Below are positions 17,919 to 27,127 of a stretch of 64,000 bases of DNA, piece by piece. Position 1 is the stretch's first letter. Each line of letters starts with the position of its first letter. The notes under the pieces were generated by a model. The model did no database searches and was not told where the DNA came from. It saw only the letters and a program-made list of their open reading frames with translations. Position numbers and translations under genes: made by a program. This DNA is from Planctomycetota bacterium (lineage in GTDB: Bacteria; Planctomycetota; PUPC01; JACPCR01): assembly GCA_027625095.1 (NCBI GenBank), contig JAQBXN010000011.1, positions 1 to 64,000 of the forward strand. The letters are read 5' to 3'.

Positions 17919-19109
17919 ATGCACCGCTCCCCAATCCTTTGGATTCCGTTTCTGATTCTTTCCGCGTCTGCCCAATCAGAAACACCAGAACAGAAACGTT
18001 CCCTCCTCATCCTGCCTGACATCAATACAGATCCGAATGAAGGCGAAACATTCGGCATTCTGCCAGTCTGGATGATGAAGAACGTGAGGGGCGAGGTCCG
18101 CCGCATCTACGCCCCATCGCTCAACTACAACGAGGAAGCCGGAGTTACGGGCACCTTTCGTCTTTTCGATTATCCTGCAGATGAGGCTGAGATGAAGCTA
18201 ATCGCCTCGGTGAGCCAGGAAAACAACATGCGGTTGGTGTTTGATTACGTGGACCGCGAATACGCTGGTAGCCGCTACTTGATTGGTGGACGCATCGAGT
18301 ACTCACAGAACGGATTCGCCCGCTTTTACGGTGTCGGCCCGAATACCAGGGTAAGTGCGGAGTCAAACTTTTCCCGCGACCAGCTCCGAATGGAGGCAAC
18401 CCTCGGGGCCTACCTGTTTTCAAAATTCAGGATCGATTTTTCTGAAAAATTTCGGATGGTTGATGTGGAACGGGGGCTACTGAACGAGCTTCCAGATACG
18501 CGTCAGGCATTCAGAAATGTTGCCGGCACAACGGGCGCGCAGGTCTGGACCCACGAAGTCGCTTTGACTTTTGACGGGCGCAACAACGGAAACATGCCTT
18601 CGGAAGGCATCCTGGCGAAATTGTCGGGCGCCTTTGCGATTAATGAGCTTTTCGGCCAGGCGGATTACGAAAGAGTGGCCCTGGATTTTCGGATCTTTCA
18701 TTCATGGGGCTCGCCGGATAAAGTGACCGCGCTTCGCCTGAACACTGAAGCTGTGGCCGGCGATAATATTCCGTTCTTCGAGCTCTCCGCCCTCGGTGGT
18801 TCCGACACTCTGCGAGCCTACGGCGCCGACCGCATCACAGATCGAGTGCGGGTGCTGTTCAATGTCGAACAGCGGTTTATCGTCCACAAGCGTCACGTCT
18901 TTGGCCTGGATGCTGAATTCGAGGTCTCACCCTTCATAGACCTTGGAACCGTCGCTGATGACTACGGGAGCCTTGCGTTCGACGATATCAAGCCTGTCAT
19001 CGGGCTCGGATTACGCGGCCTTACCCGCCCGGATGTAGTAGGCTCCATGGACATCGGTATCGGCGAAGAAGGTGTGCAGGTTTTTCTGGGGCTGGGGTAT
19101 GCGTTTTAG
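17919..19109 (+). CDS. Omp85/BamA-type outer-membrane beta-barrel protein
   Basis: 396 residues, with a cleavable N-terminal signal sequence (hydrophobic stretch ending ASAQS, about residue 20) and a C-terminal phenylalanine (LGLGYAF) that serves as the beta-signal for BAM. Alternating short strands fill the rest. The SALGGSDTLRAYGADR segment is the G-[G]-DTLRG[F/Y]-like motif of Omp85-family barrels (lid-lock loop), and FDGRNNGNMPSEG fits the bacterial surface antigen (D15) domain. There is no POTRA domain, so it is a barrel-only member like those of the TamA/PatA-like fringe; transport or assembly function is uncertain. The downstream giant exported TPR/transglutaminase-like genes lie on the same strand, 99 nt away. 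Confidence 0.85.
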   Translation: MHRSPILWIPFLILSASAQSETPEQKRSLLILPDINTDPNEGETFGILPVWMMKNVRGEVRRIYAPSLNYNEEAGVTGTFRLFDYPADEAEMKLIASVSQENNMRLVFDYVDREYAGSRYLIGGRIEYSQNGFARFYGVGPNTRVSAESNFSRDQLRMEATLGAYLFSKFRIDFSEKFRMVDVERGLLNELPDTRQAFRNVAGTTGAQVWTHEVALTFDGRNNGNMPSEGILAKLSGAFAINELFGQADYERVALDFRIFHSWGSPDKVTALRLNTEAVAGDNIPFFELSALGGSDTLRAYGADRITDRVRVLFNVEQRFIVHKRHVFGLDAEFEVSPFIDLGTVADDYGSLAFDDIKPVIGLGLRGLTRPDVVGSMDIGIGEEGVQVFLGLGYAF

Positions 19110-19208
19110 ATTGAGATTGGTGCTGTTCAGCTCCTTTCTTGAACGCCCCGGTCCTTACAGCTAGACTGCCCGCCTGAGGCGACATCTCAAAAGAAAGGCA
19201 ACTGATTA

Positions 19209-22200
19209 ATGAATTTCAGGGTCCGGAAGCCCGCTTCCAGCGGCTGGCTTTTAATCTTATTTGGGTATTTTCTGCCAACGCTGTGTCACCCGGAAGAGAC
19301 CTATTTCGATAAAGAATTCGCTCGCGCCCGGCGCGAACTGCTGGACCTTCAGGAACAGCCTCGCAGCGTGGTTTACGCCTACGAATGCTTCAATCTCCGC
19401 AGCAGGTTGAGCCGGCCCGAAGCGCTCGTCGAGCTCCACGAGCTGATTCTGAAATCCGAAAAGGCACATCCGGTGCTCAAGGGGCATGTGGAGTGGTTTC
19501 AGGCGAGCCTCGAGCTGGACGGCAATCAAAAAAAGGCCGTTAAGGCACGGCTCAAACGGCTGGGATTTATCCATGACTGGTGGGTCATCGGGCCATTTGA
19601 TAATGAAGGCAAGGGCGGGTTCGAGCGTGCCGAGCCACCTGAAAAAGCAATCGATCTGGTGGCTAACTACAAAGGCCGCGAGCGCAATGTTCAGTGGCGG
19701 CAATTCCCTCCGATAAATGAATACGGCTACCAGGATCTCGACACCGTCTTTCGTCCCAACCTACAGGTCTGTGCGTACGCAATTGCCGGCGTGCAGAGCG
19801 ACATCGATCAACCCGTCGCCATTCGGGCAGGTTCGGATGATGCAATCAAAATCTGGCTCAACGGCAATCAGATTCTTTCCAACCCTGCCTATCGTCCCCC
19901 TGGTTTCGACCAGGATGTCGTGGGTACCAACCTTCAGAAGGGGTTCAATCACATCCTCGTCAAAGTCTGCCAGAAAGATGGAAGCTGGGGGTTTCGGCTG
20001 CGGCTGACCCATCCGGACGGTAGCCAAATCTCCAGAATCAGAATCATCAGTAAGGAGCATTTGAAAGAGCAGAAGTTCACGCGGAGCGATACCGCCGGTG
20101 AAGTCCCCAATGTGGTATCCGCGATGAACGCCATGACCGCGTATGTTGAAAACAATTCAGAGGATTTTCGCGCACACCAGCTTTTCGGTTACCTCCTGCA
20201 GGTAAAACAATCGCATGACACTTCCGAGCTTGTTCATCAAGCCGCCTACCAAAAGGCGCTCGAGCTCAGGCCAGGTGACGTAAAGACCCTCTTGCTGATG
20301 GCCGAGACTTCTCTCGATCACAACAAACGCCGCAGCTATTTCGAAAAAGCTCTGCAGGTCGATCCAAGGTCCTCGCCAGCGCTTTACGGCCTATCAGGAT
20401 ATTACCTGCAGAGAGGGAATTCTGGCGAACAGATTCGATTGTTGAAGAAGTCAATGGAGGTCGACCCGAGCTACTACCCGGCAGAGCTTGTCCTGGCGTA
20501 CGATTACGCCTATATGCCCCTGCGGGGCCTTGCCTGGCAGATGCTCAAGCCATTGAAGGAACGTTTCCCGGAAGTGGCGTGGGTGGATTACCAGGTCGGC
20601 GTGATCGCGCAAACTCTCGGATACAAAGAGGAATCGGCCCAGGCATATGCGCGTTATCTCGAAAAAAATTGGACGAGTAACACTGTTCGCAATTACCTCG
20701 TACGTTATCACCTCGATAAACAGGACCTTCGGCAAAGCCTGCGCCTGTACAACGAGATGCTTGAAGTCGACCCGGGCAGGCTGGATGTGGTACGTACCCG
20801 GGCCCTCCTGCTTGCAAATAACGGCAAGCTCAAACAGGCCATGTCAGAACTGCGCGCCTCGCTGGAAATCTGTCCTGAGGACCACCAGACGCTGCAGTTG
20901 CTTGGCGATCTGCTGAAGCGGGACGATGATATTGACGCGGCGCTCTCGTCGTGGAAGAGATCGTTGGAAATCCATCCGCAGAATCCAAATCTGCGAGAGT
21001 ACCTCGATTATTATGCGACTGACGACCCTTACGAGCTTCCCTATCTCGAAGACGCCGAAAACCTTGCTCGCGAGCCTTTACAAAAAGCACTCTATCGCGA
21101 TGAAGACAACGCTCTGGACCTGGCGAACGTTGTGGTAATCAAAGTCCATCCGAACGGTGCGACCAGCAAGTTCACCCAGAATGTCACACGCATCCTCACC
21201 GAACGCGGGGCCACGACCGAGCGCTTTCCCCGGGTTTATTACACCGCCAGCAAAGAGATGGCTAGCATTGAGTCGTACCGTGTGATTCGAAAGGATGGTC
21301 GCGAATTAACCTCCGGCGATATCTCCGAACGCCGGGTAGTGCAGGGCGAACAGAACACCTTTTACGATTACAGGGCCAAAACGGTCCGTCTGCCCACTCT
21401 GGAGGTCGGGGATACCATCGAGCTGCGTTACCGGGTAAGCGATGTTGCAAGCCGAAATTATTTCGGAGAGCACTTTGGCAGCGTCGAACTATTTCGCGGC
21501 CAGCAGCCTGCTCGCATCAAGCGGCTCGTGGTTATCGCTCCGACCTCAAAAAAGCTCTACTACCACCAGGAAGGCGTCGCTCCGGCAGAAATTACTTCCA
21601 GCGCGGATTGGACCACCTATATATGGACCGCGCGCAATACTGCGGGAATCCCCAACGAACCGATGACGCCGCCGCTATCCGCATTTATGCCCTACGTGCA
21701 TGTGTCCTCATTCCAGAATTGGAATGAGGTGGCCAAGTATTACGCGAACATGATTCGCGATCAGTTTCAGTTGGATTCAGCAGTACGTGCTGCGGTGGCT
21801 GAGTTAACAATGGACAAAAAAAACGAGCGAGAAAAGATCGAAGCGCTCTACCACTACCTCTCCCAGAAGACCCGTTACGTGGGCCTGGAATTTGGTATTC
21901 ACGGTTATCTGCCTTATCCGGCCTACCAGGTCTTTTCACGAAAATACGGTGACTGCAAAGACAAGGCGACCCTGCTCGCGAGCATGCTGCAGGAGGCCGG
22001 CATCCAATCAGAGGTGGTCCTCGTGCGCACCCGATTGCGGGGTGACCTCTATGCACTGCCCGCGTCCCTGGCCGCGTTTGATCACGCTATCTGTTACGTG
22101 CCCGGGCATGATCTGTGGCTCGATTGCACCACCGAATTCAATGGTACGACAGAGATCCCTGCCATGGACCGCGGAGCACTCTGCCTGCGGATTTCACCTG

Positions 22201-22880
22201 AGGGGACAAAAGGCCTCCAGCGTCCGCCTCTTTCCAAACCAAAAGAGAACAATCTCAATTACGAAATGCACTGCAAGCTAAGCCCGACTGGAGAACTGGC
22301 CGGCGACGGGAAGTTGATGGTTCTCGGCACTCACTGCCCGGCGTACCGCGACACATATAAGCAGGAGGCCCGCCAACGGATCGTTTTCGAAGGCAACTTC
22401 CGCCGCTACCATCCCAGCACACGCCTCGGCAAAGCAAAATTCTTCGGACTCGACGACTTGGAAAGCCCGGTCAAAGCTGAATTCACCTTCAGTATTCCCC
22501 GCTTCGGCCGAGTGCAGCAGGGCCAGCTCCTGCTCGCCACCACCCTCCTGCACGAAAGCCTGATGCAGCAGTATGCAGCGCTGAACAAACGCGAACTTCC
22601 CCTGGAAATCCTCTACTCTTTCTCAAAGGAGATGCACATCGAAATAGTGCTGCCTGAAAACGCCAAAGTGCTGCACATCCCCAGCAACCTCGATCTGAAG
22701 ACCGACTACGGGCATTTCATATTCGAAGCATCCGCCGACGAAAAACTGCTGAAAATTAATCAATCGTTCGAACTGATCGGACAACTAATTCAGCCGGATG
22801 CCTATCTCGCATTCCGGGAGTTCTGCCAGACCATCGATGAAAAGCTGCAAGATCTGATTCGATTGAAGGTGGGGGAGTAG
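19209..22880 (+). CDS. Exported DUF3857/transglutaminase-like protein with TPR repeats, catalytic triad intact
   Basis: 1223 residues. The N-terminal hydrophobic signal segment is followed by a lectin/PA14-like jelly-roll region (about 120-290; IKIWLNGNQIL, NHILVKV). Tetratricopeptide repeats occupy about 290-600, a DUF3857 domain about 620-830 (ASIESYRVIRKDGREL, VGDTIELRYRVSD), and a transglutaminase-like domain follows. The triad is C916 (KYGDCKDK), H959 (AAFDHAICYV) and D972 (DLWLDCTTEF). A beta-rich C-terminal domain ends at 1223. Known DUF3857 proteins are periplasmic or secreted and mostly uncharacterised. The gene is followed after 264 bp by a longer paralog that lacks the triad, with a barrel protein upstream. 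Function is not established; peptide or envelope processing is a guess. Confidence 0.88.
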   Translation: MNFRVRKPASSGWLLILFGYFLPTLCHPEETYFDKEFARARRELLDLQEQPRSVVYAYECFNLRSRLSRPEALVELHELILKSEKAHPVLKGHVEWFQASLELDGNQKKAVKARLKRLGFIHDWWVIGPFDNEGKGGFERAEPPEKAIDLVANYKGRERNVQWRQFPPINEYGYQDLDTVFRPNLQVCAYAIAGVQSDIDQPVAIRAGSDDAIKIWLNGNQILSNPAYRPPGFDQDVVGTNLQKGFNHILVKVCQKDGSWGFRLRLTHPDGSQISRIRIISKEHLKEQKFTRSDTAGEVPNVVSAMNAMTAYVENNSEDFRAHQLFGYLLQVKQSHDTSELVHQAAYQKALELRPGDVKTLLLMAETSLDHNKRRSYFEKALQVDPRSSPALYGLSGYYLQRGNSGEQIRLLKKSMEVDPSYYPAELVLAYDYAYMPLRGLAWQMLKPLKERFPEVAWVDYQVGVIAQTLGYKEESAQAYARYLEKNWTSNTVRNYLVRYHLDKQDLRQSLRLYNEMLEVDPGRLDVVRTRALLLANNGKLKQAMSELRASLEICPEDHQTLQLLGDLLKRDDDIDAALSSWKRSLEIHPQNPNLREYLDYYATDDPYELPYLEDAENLAREPLQKALYRDEDNALDLANVVVIKVHPNGATSKFTQNVTRILTERGATTERFPRVYYTASKEMASIESYRVIRKDGRELTSGDISERRVVQGEQNTFYDYRAKTVRLPTLEVGDTIELRYRVSDVASRNYFGEHFGSVELFRGQQPARIKRLVVIAPTSKKLYYHQEGVAPAEITSSADWTTYIWTARNTAGIPNEPMTPPLSAFMPYVHVSSFQNWNEVAKYYANMIRDQFQLDSAVRAAVAELTMDKKNEREKIEALYHYLSQKTRYVGLEFGIHGYLPYPAYQVFSRKYGDCKDKATLLASMLQEAGIQSEVVLVRTRLRGDLYALPASLAAFDHAICYVPGHDLWLDCTTEFNGTTEIPAMDRGALCLRISPEGTKGLQRPPLSKPKENNLNYEMHCKLSPTGELAGDGKLMVLGTHCPAYRDTYKQEARQRIVFEGNFRRYHPSTRLGKAKFFGLDDLESPVKAEFTFSIPRFGRVQQGQLLLATTLLHESLMQQYAALNKRELPLEILYSFSKEMHIEIVLPENAKVLHIPSNLDLKTDYGHFIFEASADEKLLKINQSFELIGQLIQPDAYLAFREFCQTIDEKLQDLIRLKVGE

Positions 22881-22884
22881 AAGG

Positions 22885-23139
22885 GGATTCAGGATTCAGG
22901 CGAGATTCAGGATACAGAAGATTCAGGGAACCCACAGAGTTCGGGGACAGGTCTTTACAGGAACAACAATTTGATTTACTGCAGAAACTCCTAGAGCTTA
23001 GACGCCACAGCCACGGAGTGGCTGGCATAACACTAAAGCTGCCTGTGGTTTTGTTGATTTACACGAGCTTGTGGATTGAGGGGGGCCGAATCCTGAGTCC
23101 TGAATCCTCCATGTTAATCCCGAATCCTGAATCCTGAAC
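22885..23139. repeat. Facing heptamer-repeat arrays across an intergenic region
   Basis: The left arm (22885-22930) contains five copies or near-copies of GATTCAG, two of them tandem; the right arm (about 23087-23139) contains CTGAATC units, the reverse complement, also partly tandem. The arms begin 5 bp after the upstream stop and end 6 bp before the downstream ATG, so they bracket the spacer. The right arm occupies the position of the ribosome-binding site of the next gene, for which no Shine-Dalgarno is visible. Confidence 0.6.
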
Positions 23140-23144
23140 ACTCT

Positions 23145-26100
23145 ATGAATAACAGATTTATTCTCTTTTTCTTCGCCCTCTCACTCCTGCGTCTCGAAGC
23201 TGCACCAAGGCAGTGGTTTCCGCCGATCCTGCCTGCCGAGGAAGCTCAGAAAAAAATCGAGATACTCAATAGCAGGCTTGTTGGTCGGCAACCGAGTGCC
23301 AAGGAATACTACGAGCTTGGTGCGCTCTATCTGCTCAACACTCCCAATACCAGCCTGGCTACAAACTACCTGCGGCAGGCGGTTCGGCTTGGAGTGGACG
23401 ATCCATTCTCAGGGCTGCTGTTTACCCTCGCTCTTGAGAGGCGTGGGGATTACTCCCTGGCGTTACCCGTCCTCCTGGATGTCTGTCAACGAGATCCGGA
23501 CGGCATTGCGGGCGAGCTCGCCCTCCGCACTGTTCGTTCGTACCAGGACTACGTCTCCGGTTTCAATAAAAGAGTTGAACCTGTGTTGACCAAACTGCTC
23601 AGGAAAGAGGGTCTGAATCCGCAGGCAACCTTCCTGGCCAATGACATTCTGGCCGACATCTTCGCCCAGCGAAAAAATCCCGCCGAATATCACCAGTGTC
23701 TGGACAATATGGGCCGTATCCGGCGCTGGCACGTGGCGGGGCCGTTCGGGCATCTGCCCAGCCTGGATTTTGATCGAACATTCGCACCCGAAACTGATAC
23801 CGAACTGCGGGCAGAGTACGAGGGCGATGTGCGCGGCTTTTATGAAGACTTCCCCGACGCTTCCATCCGGCCGTTTGGCAAGCACCGCAGCAAAGGGACC
23901 TTTTATGCCACTACCTGGATTCGGACTCTTCTGAATCAAAAGATCATCGTGCGAATCGATTCCGCAGACGATTTCCGTCTCTCTGTTGACAGCAGAGAAG
24001 TATTCGTCAGGGACAGCCGGCGCGACTGGGAAAGAACGAATGCTGCGTTCTTTCTTCATTTGAAAGAAGGCTGGCACAAGCTCGTGGTTAAATGCTCGAG
24101 TGAGACCGAACCTGGCGGTTTTCACCTGTATGTCACCGACGAATATGGAAACGCCTTGCGCGGCGCACCAGGAGGTAATGCGGAATTCAAAGTTCAGCCC
24201 AATGCAGGGGGTCTTCAGGATGAGAAAACACAGCCATTGAATCGAACCGCGGAAACCGCGTGTGACGAAATCCTTGCTGCCAATCCCAATGACCCGTGGA
24301 CGATATTCGTCAAGGCATGGCTGGCCAGCGAGGCAGGCAACACCGTGGAGGCGCGCCTGCACGCCGAGCGTTGTGTCGCGGCCGCTCCGGGCTTCGCTGA
24401 GTTCCATTTTTACCTTGCCCGCTATTTCAAAGATGACTCTTCGAGTTCTACGGAAGAATCGAGCTCGCGAGCCCGCCAGTCATTCCAGAAGGCCGCACAG
24501 CTTGCAGATGAGTTCGCCGTCGCGCTCGACGAGGTAGCCGCTTTTGACATCGAGGAAGACCATCCGGATCGCGCGATCAAGACCCTGGAGCATTGCGTTG
24601 CCATTAACCCGGATTATTGGGGCTTCCAACAGGGCCTCTATTCCGCATACCGTGGAAAAGGATGGAATGACATGGCAACCCAGGCGCTCGAACGGGCTTT
24701 CAAAAATCATCCTGAAGGTGAGCTGTTGCTCAACATCGGAATCAATTGGTATCAGGACCGGCGTGATTATCGGCGTCTCCGGGAATGTCTGGACGCCTTG
24801 GACGAAATCAACCCTAGAAGTTCGGAGCGAGCAAGGAACTGGATTGACCTGGGGCGATTCAAGGAGGCCGCTCGTGAGTATCAGCGGCTCAGCAACCTTA
24901 TGCCGAGAGAAGCGAGCTACAAATTTGCATTGGCTGACATGTATCGGCGGATGGGGAAGAGTGAGGATGCTCAAACAGTGTTGACCGAACTGCTCGAGGA
25001 TTCCGTCAGCCCCGCCACCGTACAGCGAGCCTTGGCAACCTTGCATTTTGAGACCGGAAACGAACAGGAAGCCAGCAAGGCGGTCTTTGCCGCGCTCGAA
25101 GAAGTACCCACCGACCTGAGCATGCGGCAATCCGCGCTGGAGCTCGGCCGGGCGGATGAGATTGAGCCGTACCGGGTGACCCTTAAGGAAGTGTTGAAAG
25201 AACGGGACAGCGAACGGGAGTATCCGGATGTTTCGACGATCTACATGCTCGACCAATTTGTGGCACGCATCCTGCCAGACGGCTCTTCACTCGACCTGAC
25301 TCACATCATCGCCCAGGTTCTGGATAAGAGCGGCGTCCAGCAAATGGGCGAGATCAACATTCCCAACGGCTCACGCATCTACTTTCTCCGTGTCATCAAG
25401 CCGAACGGAGAAATCTTCGAACCCGAAATCAGCAACAAGAAAACCAGCTACACCATGAGCGACCTGGCGCCGGGCGACATCGTTCAGTACGAATACCTCC
25501 ATGCCTCCGGAAGGATCACCATCCCCAATGCCTATCCGGGCGCAAATTTCACCTTTAATTCCATCGAGATTCCGACCGAGCGTGCCCAACTCGTACTGAT
25601 GACGCCCTCTGACTTCCCACTCCAATATCACTTCCGAAACGCAAAGGTGGAGCCCAGAATCGAAAAGAAGGGGGAGCTGCTGCATTACGAATGGAACATG
25701 AAGAACCCAACCGCCGTGCATCGTGAGCCACTCGCAGTGCCATACCAGGAGTACATCCCGCACGTCCAGTTCTCCGGAGGACTGAATTGGGATTCCGTTC
25801 GCCGTCACTATTACAACCGCATTTACCCGCAACTGAAGCTCAGCCCCGAAATGAAAGCAGATACCGACAAGATCATCGCCGGCCTTACGGATCCGCTTCA
25901 GAAGGCCCAGGCTATTTTTCGCATGGTAGAAGAGCGGGTAAAGACGCCGGCCAGTTCGGCCTCGCTCAACACATCGGCACACCTCGTTTACAGCATGCGC
26001 GGCGGTAACATGCTGGTCGTCCTCAAGAGCCTCTACGATTACGTTGGGCTTCCTTCGGACATTGTTTTCACCTACAGCCAGACCCAGGCCCTGCCTGTTC

Positions 26101-26939
26101 TCGAAGTTCCAAGCCTTGGCACCTATCAATACGGGCTGCTACAGCTCCATCTTGGCGACAAGAAGATGTGGATTGATCCCACCAGCAGAAAAATGCCTTT
26201 CGGATACCTGCCACCCGCCCTCGGGGGCACCAAGGCTCTCAGGATTTCGGACGACGGCGACACCTTCATGGAGATCCCGGAGCCCGCATCAGAACAGGAT
26301 CAACTTGTCACTCGCTGGACAGGCGACGTCTCGGCTGAAGGTGAAATTAGTGCTGTCCTCGAAGAATCCTACAGCGGCTCGCTGGCCGGCGCCATCCGGC
26401 GGGTGGAAGAGACCTACACTTTGCAGCAGTGGACTCAGTTTCTCGAACGCAATCTCAATTATTCCATCCCGGGGGCCGCCGTCAGCGGGCTGGAAATCCT
26501 GAACTCCGACGACTACAAGAAGCCCGTGGTACTGAAATATCTATTTACGGCATCGAGATTCGCCCGGCGAGAGGGTGACTATCTTCGCGTGGGTAAACTG
26601 ATGGGACGCAACAATATGATCCGCCGTTACGCAGCCATTCCAGGACGCTTCATACCACTCCTTATGCCAAACCCAATGAGCCGGCGAGTCGAGACCATCC
26701 TTCGATTCCCCAAAGGCAGCACTATCAAAGATACGCCCCAGCCCCTCAAACAATTCGCTCCTCAGGGACGGTTTGAGGTGACCGTAACCGAAGAAGGCGA
26801 ACTCCTTCACATGACGCGAACCATCCACCTGCCGATCCAGCGAGTCCAACCGGAAGCGTACCAGTCGTTTCAGAATCTCTGCCGAGCCATCGACCAGAAT
26901 GAAATCCACGAGATAGTGGTGCAGGTAGGCGGAAATTAA
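23145..26939 (+). CDS. Exported TPR / transglutaminase-like paralog with the catalytic site lost
   Basis: 1264 residues, same plan as its upstream neighbour: signal sequence ending near LEAAP, an N-terminal repeat block (about 50-190), the jelly-roll-like segment (FRLSVDSREVFV, GWHKLVVK), TPR repeats to about 640, DUF3857 (PNGSRIYFLRVIKPNGE, APGDIVQYEYLHASG) and a transglutaminase-like fold from about 860. At the position of the partner's cysteine the sequence reads RGGNMLVVLK (residues 952 onward), no Cys is present, and the His is replaced by Tyr/Gly (TYQYGLLQL), although the Asp block WIDPTS remains. It is therefore a predicted pseudoenzyme, perhaps a binding or scaffold partner. The upstream start has no evident Shine-Dalgarno but is bracketed by heptamer repeats. 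Confidence 0.85.
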   Translation: MNNRFILFFFALSLLRLEAAPRQWFPPILPAEEAQKKIEILNSRLVGRQPSAKEYYELGALYLLNTPNTSLATNYLRQAVRLGVDDPFSGLLFTLALERRGDYSLALPVLLDVCQRDPDGIAGELALRTVRSYQDYVSGFNKRVEPVLTKLLRKEGLNPQATFLANDILADIFAQRKNPAEYHQCLDNMGRIRRWHVAGPFGHLPSLDFDRTFAPETDTELRAEYEGDVRGFYEDFPDASIRPFGKHRSKGTFYATTWIRTLLNQKIIVRIDSADDFRLSVDSREVFVRDSRRDWERTNAAFFLHLKEGWHKLVVKCSSETEPGGFHLYVTDEYGNALRGAPGGNAEFKVQPNAGGLQDEKTQPLNRTAETACDEILAANPNDPWTIFVKAWLASEAGNTVEARLHAERCVAAAPGFAEFHFYLARYFKDDSSSSTEESSSRARQSFQKAAQLADEFAVALDEVAAFDIEEDHPDRAIKTLEHCVAINPDYWGFQQGLYSAYRGKGWNDMATQALERAFKNHPEGELLLNIGINWYQDRRDYRRLRECLDALDEINPRSSERARNWIDLGRFKEAAREYQRLSNLMPREASYKFALADMYRRMGKSEDAQTVLTELLEDSVSPATVQRALATLHFETGNEQEASKAVFAALEEVPTDLSMRQSALELGRADEIEPYRVTLKEVLKERDSEREYPDVSTIYMLDQFVARILPDGSSLDLTHIIAQVLDKSGVQQMGEINIPNGSRIYFLRVIKPNGEIFEPEISNKKTSYTMSDLAPGDIVQYEYLHASGRITIPNAYPGANFTFNSIEIPTERAQLVLMTPSDFPLQYHFRNAKVEPRIEKKGELLHYEWNMKNPTAVHREPLAVPYQEYIPHVQFSGGLNWDSVRRHYYNRIYPQLKLSPEMKADTDKIIAGLTDPLQKAQAIFRMVEERVKTPASSASLNTSAHLVYSMRGGNMLVVLKSLYDYVGLPSDIVFTYSQTQALPVLEVPSLGTYQYGLLQLHLGDKKMWIDPTSRKMPFGYLPPALGGTKALRISDDGDTFMEIPEPASEQDQLVTRWTGDVSAEGEISAVLEESYSGSLAGAIRRVEETYTLQQWTQFLERNLNYSIPGAAVSGLEILNSDDYKKPVVLKYLFTASRFARREGDYLRVGKLMGRNNMIRRYAAIPGRFIPLLMPNPMSRRVETILRFPKGSTIKDTPQPLKQFAPQGRFEVTVTEEGELLHMTRTIHLPIQRVQPEAYQSFQNLCRAIDQNEIHEIVVQVGGN

Positions 26940-27039
26940 TCGTTCCCGGTTACGGCTCTGGAATGACAGTAATACAAGGGCCCCGCCCTCTTCAATCTTG
27001 TATATGAAGCCATCCGCCAAAAGCGTAAAGAAGCTATCG

Positions 27040-27068
27040 TTGAATAGTCGCTCCAGGCTTCTTATACT
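27040..27068 (+). promoter_or_regulatory. Sigma-70-like promoter before the coiled-coil gene
   Basis: TTGAAT at 27040-27045 and TATACT at 27063-27068 are separated by 17 nt, close to consensus in both boxes. The predicted transcript would begin about 52 nt upstream of the ATG at 27128. Confidence 0.5.
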
Positions 27069-27127
27069 CTGCAACTTACCAACTCTTAACGACCTGAGAT
27101 TTCACAGACCTTTTCAGGAGATTTCGA

